DNA of 11,350 nucleotides. Source: an uncultured Candidatus Peregrinibacteria bacterium (GTDB lineage: Bacteria; Patescibacteriota; Gracilibacteria; Peribacterales; Peribacteraceae). Numbering within the stretch: the stretch's first letter is position 1; every line of letters begins with the position of its first letter. Positions 6,331 to 11,350 of this stretch are shown piece by piece. The notes below the pieces were generated by a model, which was given only the letters and a program-made list of their open reading frames with translations, made no database searches and was not told the origin of the DNA. Both the position numbers and the translations under genes were made by a program. The stretch lies in assembly GCA_913054215.1 (NCBI GenBank), contig CAJXJE010000008.1:1-11350 (forward strand). Direction: 5' to 3'.

Positions 6331-7890
6331 TTACGCTGCTTTAGGGATATCCATCTCGTGTGCACAGCTATCACACTTTTGGATCTCTTTGCCTTCCTTT
6401 GTCAGACGAACAAGAGCTCCTTTGTTGCACTTAGGACATTTACTGACCGATCGTTTCATATCCTCTTCCAGCATTCGCATAAAGTCTACGTAGGATGCTC
6501 CAGACTGCCCAGACTCAGATCCTCCCATCTTTGCAGAAGACGAAAAGCCGACACGCTTAGGGCTGCTACCGTGCTCACGAATGGTCATAGAACGAGGATG
6601 GTCACGCATCTTCTGCAACACTTTTGCCTCAATCTGACGAATTCGCTCACGCGTAACACCAAACTCTTTTCCAACCTCCTCAAGAGTGTGTCCAATACCG
6701 TCTTTCAGACCAAAACGCATTTCGATGATCCTCCTCTCACGTGGAGTCAAAAACTCTAACATAGAGTGCACGTTTTCTTTACGTAGCTGACGGTTGGTAG
6801 CTTCGAATGGATTGACTGCGTCCTCATCTTCGATGAAGTCACCCAATTTACTATCTTCTTCGGAACCAACAGGAGACTCGAGAGAAATAATATCCTGACT
6901 AATCTTCTGGATGTGGCGCACTTTCTTAATATCCATCTCCATCTCTACAGCCAACTCTTCGACCGTAGGCTCGCGACCTAACTCTTGAACCAATCGACGC
7001 TGGGTGTGTGTAAGTTTGTTGATAGTTTCTACCATGTGCACAGGAATGCGAATCGTACGTGCTTGGTCTGCAATGGCACGAGTAATCGCTTGGCGAATCC
7101 ACCATGTTGCATACGTAGAAAATTTAAATCCACGCTCTGGGTCAAATTTCTCCACTGCACGAAAGAGGCCGATGTTTCCTTCCTGGATAAGATCAAGGAA
7201 TGACAGTCCTCGACCAATATATTTCTTGGCAATAGAAACAACTAGACGCAGGTTTGCTTCTGCAAGCTGTTGCTTGGCTGATGCATCTCCTTTACGAATA
7301 CGTCTCGCAAGTTCTACCTCTTTCTTAGCATCAATCAGAGGAACACGTCCAATTTCGCTGAGGTACATACGCACAGAGTCGTTACTGATTTCGAGAAGAT
7401 CAACTTCACGTTCTCGTTTACGCCTTCCTCTTTCTTCTTCGGACACCTCACGATCTTTATCTATAGCAATACCCGCTGTTGCTACCACATCCATGATGTC
7501 ATCCTTTTTATCCATTGAAGACACTGTAGAAGCTTCTTCTTCATCATTTGAATCTGTATCGAGATCAACTTCATCATCATCTTCTGTAGAAGAAATATCT
7601 GACAGATCTTCTGTAGGCTCTGGAATTACCAAACCTGCCTTGTGCTTCTTTTCCCAGATGAGCGTGTCTTTGACGTCGATAACCTGAATACCAAGATCGA
7701 CAAGCAAGGAATATACTTCATCGAGCAATTCAACATCCTCCTCTGCGTTGGGCACTACTGCCATAATCTCCTGATGGGTGACGTAACGCTGTTCTCGCCC
7801 TTTTTTGATCAGATGTTTAATCTCCTTGGGAAATTCTTTCAAATCGTCATCTGTTGGTTGCACGATGAATTTTCTCGGATGCGAAGCCAT
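6331..7890 (-). CDS. rpoD: Principal RNA polymerase sigma factor (RpoD/SigA) with a C-terminal zinc ribbon
   Basis: Directs RNA polymerase to housekeeping promoters. In 519 residues: a region 1.1-like N-terminus (about 10-80), an acidic linker (about 91-120), region 1.2 (DSVRMYLSEIGRVPLI, 171-186), region 2 (about 205-282, with FLDLIQEGNIGLFRAVEKFD and the -10 melting segment FSTYATWWIRQAITRAI at 257-273), region 3 (about 285-360) and region 4 (about 370-434, HTH TLEEVGKEFGVTRERIRQIE). This is group 1 sigma architecture. Unusually, about 85 residues follow region 4: a Ser/Gly-rich linker and then CPKC (485-488) and CDSC (506-509) 17 residues apart, a classic zinc-ribbon knuckle pair. Housekeeping sigma factors normally end just after region 4. 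The gene follows dnaG by 55 bases and has its own promoter in that gap, with TATACT 7 bases before the ATG. Confidence 0.97.
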   Translation of the reverse strand: MASHPRKFIVQPTDDDLKEFPKEIKHLIKKGREQRYVTHQEIMAVVPNAEEDVELLDEVYSLLVDLGIQVIDVKDTLIWEKKHKAGLVIPEPTEDLSDISSTEDDDEVDLDTDSNDEEEASTVSSMDKKDDIMDVVATAGIAIDKDREVSEEERGRRKREREVDLLEISNDSVRMYLSEIGRVPLIDAKKEVELARRIRKGDASAKQQLAEANLRLVVSIAKKYIGRGLSFLDLIQEGNIGLFRAVEKFDPERGFKFSTYATWWIRQAITRAIADQARTIRIPVHMVETINKLTHTQRRLVQELGREPTVEELAVEMEMDIKKVRHIQKISQDIISLESPVGSEEDSKLGDFIEDEDAVNPFEATNRQLRKENVHSMLEFLTPRERRIIEMRFGLKDGIGHTLEEVGKEFGVTRERIRQIEAKVLQKMRDHPRSMTIREHGSSPKRVGFSSSAKMGGSESGQSGASYVDFMRMLEEDMKRSVSKCPKCNKGALVRLTKEGKEIQKCDSCAHEMDIPKAA

Positions 7891-7897
7891 TGCGGGC

Positions 7898-7925
7898 AGT
7901 ATAGGGAAAAAGACACTATATCCAA
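7898..7925 (-). promoter_or_regulatory. Predicted rpoD promoter in the dnaG-rpoD gap
   Basis: TTGGAT (7925-7920) and TATACT (7903-7898) on the minus strand with a 16-base spacer. Seven bases separate the -10 from the rpoD ATG at 7890, so the transcript would begin at or one base before the start codon. rpoD could thus be made independently of dnaG read-through. Confidence 0.5.
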
Positions 7926-7945
7926 GAGAATCTTGTCAGAAAATC

Positions 7946-9700
7946 CTATTTTGAAGCCATCTTCGCTAGTTTAAGCACCTGTGCATACTGCAATGCAAGC
8001 TTGCCTTCTTCGGCTGTATTGCCCTCTTGGCGTGCTTCTTGGAGTCTGGAAGCAATATTGAGCTGCTTTTTCCTCAGGAAAATCCTGTTGGCAGTGACAC
8101 AGTTTTTACGCATTTCACGTTCAGCAAGTGAACCACTCCAGCTGCCAAACTCAAGATGTTCACAGAATAGCATCAGAATAGATGCCCTTTCTTTGCCCTG
8201 CTCGGAAAGCGTCAACATATCGATAGTAAGTTTTTTCACATCCGGTGCATCTTTGAGAGCATTGTAGAGTGCTGCTGCAGATTCTTTTTCTGGTTCTATC
8301 AATTCTGACAGTAGAGTTTTTAGCTCTGGAAATAGTAACACTATACCAAGAGCAATTTCTGCACTCGAAAAGGCATCTGGAGATTCCTCCTGCGTGTCTT
8401 CTTCTGTCACAGGAGGAGTAATGCGGATGGTGGATTTCTCAAACTGCGCAATGTCTTGTTTGAGTTCTGTCTCCGTGGTCGAAAGCAGTCCTGCCACTTT
8501 GCCGATATAATGTCCACGCTCAACAGAAGAGGTCACTGCATTTACAAGTGGAATGAGTATTTTGAGTGCTTCGTGTTTTCCTTCGGATGACGTTACATCT
8601 CCATCGCGAAGCTTTTCAATAATCATATCAAGATACGGACGACTCCCCTCCTTCATCAATGTTTTAAATCCTTCGGGATCCGAAATTGCTGCATCATCAG
8701 GATCTTTGTGTGAAAGTGTGATGGTGTGTACGGGAAGTTCTACCTCACTACACAGTAAAAAAGACCGCTCTGCAGCTTGTTGCCCCGCTCTGTCTTGGTC
8801 CAAGCAGAGAATGACCGTTTCTGCGTAACGCTTGAGCGTTTTGACATGTTGATCTGTCAGAGCTGTTCCACTGACTGCGATGGTATTGGTAAACCCTAAA
8901 CGATGACAGGCGATGACATCAAAGTATCCTTCTACGAGAATTACTTTTTTTGTGGAGCGGATAGTTTCTCGGGCTAGATCTAATCCGTATAGTACAGCAG
9001 ACTTATTATACAACGGTGTATCACCAGAGTTGATATACTTCGCATCGTCCTCTCCGAGTGTACGGCCACCGAAGCCTACGATCTGTCCGTTGGCATCGAA
9101 GATCGGAAACATTAAACGATTACGAAACCGATCGTAGATCTTTTCGTTCTGGAGTTCTTTTTGGATACCAAGACTGGCATCCACTACTTCCTTTCGACTG
9201 AAACCCGTTTTGAGAAGATGTTCATACGTATCACTAAACGAATCCGGTGCGACCCCAAGCCCGAACCCTTCTATTTGCTCTTTGGAAACTTTGCGATTTT
9301 CTAAATAGAGCTTGGCTTTCTCATTGACTGCAAGATTACTTGCATAAAACTTCTGTGCTGCCTGCAAACATTCACGGATACGTTCCTTGTGATCTTTTTG
9401 CACAGGGGCCTCCATACGGAGTCCTTCTATCTTTACTCCTGTCTTCTCCCCAAGATCTTTAAGTGCTTGGCGAAAGTCCACTCCCTCAATCTTCTGGTAG
9501 AAGCTAAAGATATCCCCACCGCTACTACAAGCGAAACAATATGCGATGCCCTTATCGGGGCTGATTTGCATACTGGGATGTGTATCTTGGTGAAATGGGC
9601 AGACACACACAAACCCACTCCCCTTTTTCTTGATCTGGCAGTACTGACCGACAAGTTCTTCTATCGGGAGCCGCGATTTAATATCCAGAGTTGGGTCCAT
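7946..9700 (-). CDS. dnaG: DNA primase DnaG
   Basis: Synthesises RNA primers at the replication fork together with the replicative helicase. The 584-residue protein has the family layout: an N-terminal CHC2 zinc-binding domain with ligands Cys34, His37, Cys55 and Cys58 (CPFHQDTHPSM ... YCFACSSGGD), then the catalytic core with NRLMFPIFDANGQIVGFGGR (194-213) and KYINSGDTPLYNKS (221-234). The TOPRIM fold follows, with VEGYFDV (Glu257) and LDQDRAG (Asp300, Asp302) as metal ligands. The C-terminal part (about 440-584) is helical and divergent, as expected for the helicase-binding domain. ATG 9700 lies just ahead of the zinc domain. It sits 22 bases after the FabH-like gene and 55 before rpoD. The adjacent dnaG-rpoD order matches the macromolecular synthesis operon of many bacteria. 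Confidence 0.97.
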   Translation of the reverse strand: MDPTLDIKSRLPIEELVGQYCQIKKKGSGFVCVCPFHQDTHPSMQISPDKGIAYCFACSSGGDIFSFYQKIEGVDFRQALKDLGEKTGVKIEGLRMEAPVQKDHKERIRECLQAAQKFYASNLAVNEKAKLYLENRKVSKEQIEGFGLGVAPDSFSDTYEHLLKTGFSRKEVVDASLGIQKELQNEKIYDRFRNRLMFPIFDANGQIVGFGGRTLGEDDAKYINSGDTPLYNKSAVLYGLDLARETIRSTKKVILVEGYFDVIACHRLGFTNTIAVSGTALTDQHVKTLKRYAETVILCLDQDRAGQQAAERSFLLCSEVELPVHTITLSHKDPDDAAISDPEGFKTLMKEGSRPYLDMIIEKLRDGDVTSSEGKHEALKILIPLVNAVTSSVERGHYIGKVAGLLSTTETELKQDIAQFEKSTIRITPPVTEEDTQEESPDAFSSAEIALGIVLLFPELKTLLSELIEPEKESAAALYNALKDAPDVKKLTIDMLTLSEQGKERASILMLFCEHLEFGSWSGSLAEREMRKNCVTANRIFLRKKQLNIASRLQEARQEGNTAEEGKLALQYAQVLKLAKMASK

Positions 9701-9710
9701 AAGGAGAGAA

Positions 9711-9740
9711 AGTATACACTATTTATTCCCCAACTTTGAA
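9711..9740 (-). promoter_or_regulatory. Possible dnaG promoter
   Basis: TTCAAA (9740-9735) and TATACT (9716-9711) with an 18-base spacer on the minus strand, overlapping the 3' end of the FabH-like gene. The -10 ends 10 bases before the dnaG ATG, predicting a leader of only three or four bases. The -35 is weak and read-through from upstream is possible. Confidence 0.4.
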
Positions 9741-10745
9741 CACTAATAACCCATGCGATAATTTTCCCTCTTCAAATTCTTCACCTGCACCCTTAGCCGG
9801 GCATGCAATAATTTCTCCTGGTCTATACGTATCGATTGTTTTTGCTAGTGCTGTTGGAATAGATGCTGATGCAGTATTTGCCTGATCGGAAATAGTTCCA
9901 ACTACAGGAATTTCTTTTTCAAGGCCTAATTTTTTTAGGAGAGCAATGATCTTCTCTATAAACTTTCCATTTGCCTGATGTGGAACTATGCGATCAATAC
10001 CTTGTAATCCGCCAAAACGGGGATCATCGGCAAGTTTCAACAATGCTTGTGGAACATCTTTGTACAGATACCTACCACCATGTTTTCCCATTGTAATTAC
10101 CAATCGTTCTATTTCATCATTTACTGATCCGTCTACTGCCATAGTTCCTTTCTTTCTTTCAAATCCAAGGCAGTTTTTTGGATCATCGACATCACCTCGA
10201 GCCCATGCATCTAATATTTGATGCTTTCCTCCTGGAATAATACTGGTTACTGCGAGTCCATCGCCAAAGACTACTGCCGTATTTTCATCATCCCAATCAA
10301 CAATATTACTAAGTAGTTCTGCCATTATCACAATAATGTGACGCCCCTCTTCATTGTCCATTTCCATTGCCTTTTCTATTGCAGCAGGAAATCCGCTACA
10401 GGCATAATTTAGGCTCTCAGATTGTCCTATCTCATGAGTTGATGCAGCCCGAGAAGCAATATTATCGAGGGTGTCAGATTGGTCTTGGCTATTGCAACTA
10501 GCAAGAACTAGGCCTGCACAGTTTTTTCCATTTATATTGAGTTTTTCAAATAGACTCGTGACAGCCAGTCGAACCATATCAGTTATATCAACTGTAGAGT
10601 GAGCTATTTGACGCCTCTCTATGTGTGTACGTGCTGCAATTTTACCAAAAGGATTGGGAAGGTCATCATTTACGACTGTTCTAAAATGCGCAGAGTCCCT
10701 AGAGGAATCAATAAATTCGGTAAATCCGTATTTTGGCTTATTCAT
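9723..10745 (-). CDS. 3-oxoacyl-ACP synthase III (FabH)-like thiolase-fold condensing enzyme
   Basis: FabH-type enzymes condense an acyl-CoA with malonyl-ACP to start fatty-acid or related chains. The 340-residue protein keeps the Cys-His-Asn triad in the expected order: NYACSGF (Cys116), VPHQAN (His256) and ANTASASIP (Asn290, equivalent to NTSAAS of FabH). It also has the family N-terminal ARTHIERRQIA and the FGDGLAV loop (160-166). It departs from FabH at the C-terminus, where the usual glycine-rich GGGFTWG-like loop is replaced by PAKGAGEEFEEGKL, so substrate and pathway are uncertain. It could be a FabH, an OleA/DarB-like synthase or another KAS III relative. No other fatty-acid gene lies in the window. 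The gene looks AT-richer than its neighbours (about 39% GC over five hand-counted lines, against about 47% over three dnaG lines), which hints at transfer. It starts 12 bases after the methyltransferase stop codon. Confidence 0.85.
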   Translation of the reverse strand: MNKPKYGFTEFIDSSRDSAHFRTVVNDDLPNPFGKIAARTHIERRQIAHSTVDITDMVRLAVTSLFEKLNINGKNCAGLVLASCNSQDQSDTLDNIASRAASTHEIGQSESLNYACSGFPAAIEKAMEMDNEEGRHIIVIMAELLSNIVDWDDENTAVVFGDGLAVTSIIPGGKHQILDAWARGDVDDPKNCLGFERKKGTMAVDGSVNDEIERLVITMGKHGGRYLYKDVPQALLKLADDPRFGGLQGIDRIVPHQANGKFIEKIIALLKKLGLEKEIPVVGTISDQANTASASIPTALAKTIDTYRPGEIIACPAKGAGEEFEEGKLSHGLLVFKVGE

Positions 10746-10753
10746 ACCAAAAC

Positions 10754-10759
10754 ATTATC
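10754..10759 (-). promoter_or_regulatory. Possible -10 element before the FabH-like gene
   Basis: GATAAT (10759-10754) lies 8 bases before the ATG at 10745 and overlaps the stop codon of the upstream methyltransferase gene. No good -35 is visible 16-18 bases upstream, so co-transcription with the methyltransferase is at least as likely. Confidence 0.25.
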
Positions 10760-11350
10760 ACGAAAGTACTTGAACCATCCAGCGAGGAAGATGGTTTTTA
10801 CAGCGCCCATCACGCGCTCTTCCACGAGAGACACACCTACCGTTATACCGCAAGAGGATGTTTCCCAAAAACTCTGGATCGCAATCGATATCCTGTCCTC
10901 GGGCCAGAAGTTTCCACTGCTCTTCTGAGAGATCAATAATGCCGACAGTCGCATCAGATCCGCGTAGCGTTGCGAGGTCATGGTCGATCATCACGGGAGA
11001 CTTTGTCAGTGTTTTTCCAAATGGAAGTCCAATGCCAGCATTGGCACACGGCATCTTACACTTGAAGACTTCTTCTGTCGTAATCCACAAACGCTGGTTG
11101 CTCTGCAATATCACTTCATTTTTCTCTTTGAATGATTTGCCGAAACGCATCTCTAAAAATTCACAGATCTCTTTGATGCGGCCTTTCGAGAGAAGTTCCT
11201 CTTGTACTTTTACCAGATCAAACTTCTGTGCTTCTCGTGTAGGTGCTGTTTTGTGTAAGACCGCGCAGAAGAATCCTTCGGAGTCGTAGGTCTGGGGCCA
11301 GATACGTAAAAATGGAAAACGGAGAGTGGAAAACTGAAAATTATTTTTTA
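10758..11350 (-). CDS. C-terminal part of an RsmF/NSUN-type (NOL1/NOP2/Sun) rRNA m5C methyltransferase (5' end beyond the window)
   Basis: The frame is open from base 11348 to the TGA at 10758-10760, giving 196 residues; the N-terminus and catalytic cysteines lie outside the window. The sequence LRIWPQTYDSEGFFCAVLHK near the start of the fragment is the hallmark that closes the SAM-dependent methyltransferase fold of the NOL1/NOP2/Sun family. The rest (KSFKEKNEVIL ... IGLPFGKTL ... HDLATLRG ... RGQDID ... RCVSRGRARDGRCKNHLPRW) fits the C-terminal RNA-binding extension of RsmF-like enzymes, which make m5C in 16S rRNA. The first in-window ATG at 11150 is internal and not the true start, because the conserved LRIWP motif lies upstream of it. 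Just before LRIWP the frame passes through a 7-bp repeat array (11306-11340). The TGA stop is followed at once by in-frame TAA, 12 bases before the FabH-like gene. Confidence 0.85.
   Translation of the reverse strand, partial: KNNFQFSTLRFPFLRIWPQTYDSEGFFCAVLHKTAPTREAQKFDLVKVQEELLSKGRIKEICEFLEMRFGKSFKEKNEVILQSNQRLWITTEEVFKCKMPCANAGIGLPFGKTLTKSPVMIDHDLATLRGSDATVGIIDLSEEQWKLLARGQDIDCDPEFLGNILLRYNGRCVSRGRARDGRCKNHLPRWMVQVLS
11306..11340 (-). repeat. Array of five degenerate 7-bp repeats inside the methyltransferase frame
   Basis: On the + strand the heptamers are GTAAAAA, TGGAAAA, CGGAGAG, TGGAAAA and CTGAAAA. Read on the coding (minus) strand they encode FQFSTLRFPFLR, directly before and into the conserved LRIWPQ motif. 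The period-7 spacing and the shared AGTGGAAA word link it to the array at 2282-2316. The array may continue past the window edge. Confidence 0.6.

Noticed and set aside
10858..11289. Plus-strand 143-codon frame opposite the methyltransferase
   Set aside because: The minus-strand frame carries the conserved LRIWPQTYDSEGFF motif and continues to the window edge. The plus frame shows no motif and is a shadow.
1..11350. Search for defence system, CRISPR, mobile element, tRNA or recoded stops
   Set aside because: No direct-repeat/spacer array, transposase, integrase, cloverleaf or in-frame TGA was seen. The helicase-nuclease is isolated and fits repair better than an anti-phage operon.

Overview
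This is a bacterial chromosome segment of housekeeping genes, densely packed and using the standard code (genes end in TAA, TAG or TGA, with no recoding seen). I found no tRNA, rRNA, CRISPR array, insertion sequence or phage gene. None of the starts has a convincing Shine-Dalgarno sequence. In seven of the eight genes whose start lies in the window, a -10-like hexamer sits only 6-10 bases before the start codon, which suggests leaderless or near-leaderless mRNAs. The compact layout, the DUF378 miniprotein, the single-chain UvrD-nuclease and the lack of Shine-Dalgarno sites would fit a Patescibacteria/CPR-type lineage (possibly Peregrinibacteria-like), but this is inference and no marker here proves it.

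Layout from left to right. (1) Bases 1-45 hold the first codons of a leftward NAD(P)-binding, epimerase-like gene. It is divergent from ftsK, and the two promoters interleave. (2) ftsK (DNA translocase) and rdgB (ITP/XTP pyrophosphatase) form a rightward pair whose junction is made of 7-bp tandem repeats. These repeats also appear to supply the rdgB promoter. (3) A long leftward UvrD/PcrA-type helicase fused to a RecB-type nuclease overlaps rdgB tail to tail by 17 bases. (4) After a 166-base divergent gap comes a 68-residue DUF378 membrane protein, which faces rpoD across a shared hairpin terminator. (5) The right half is a leftward series: the 3' part of an RsmF/NSUN-type rRNA m5C methyltransferase, an orphan FabH-like ketoacyl synthase, dnaG (primase) and rpoD (principal sigma factor). 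dnaG-rpoD is the core of the classical macromolecular synthesis operon.

Most genes serve genome maintenance and expression: chromosome segregation (FtsK), nucleotide-pool cleaning (RdgB), recombination/repair (helicase-nuclease), replication priming (DnaG), transcription initiation (RpoD) and ribosome modification (RsmF-like). The main oddities are a zinc ribbon fused to the C-terminus of the principal sigma factor, two related arrays of 7-bp repeats (one across the ftsK/rdgB junction, one inside the methyltransferase reading frame), the repeated -10-to-start spacing, and an AT-richer FabH-like gene with no fatty-acid genes around it.
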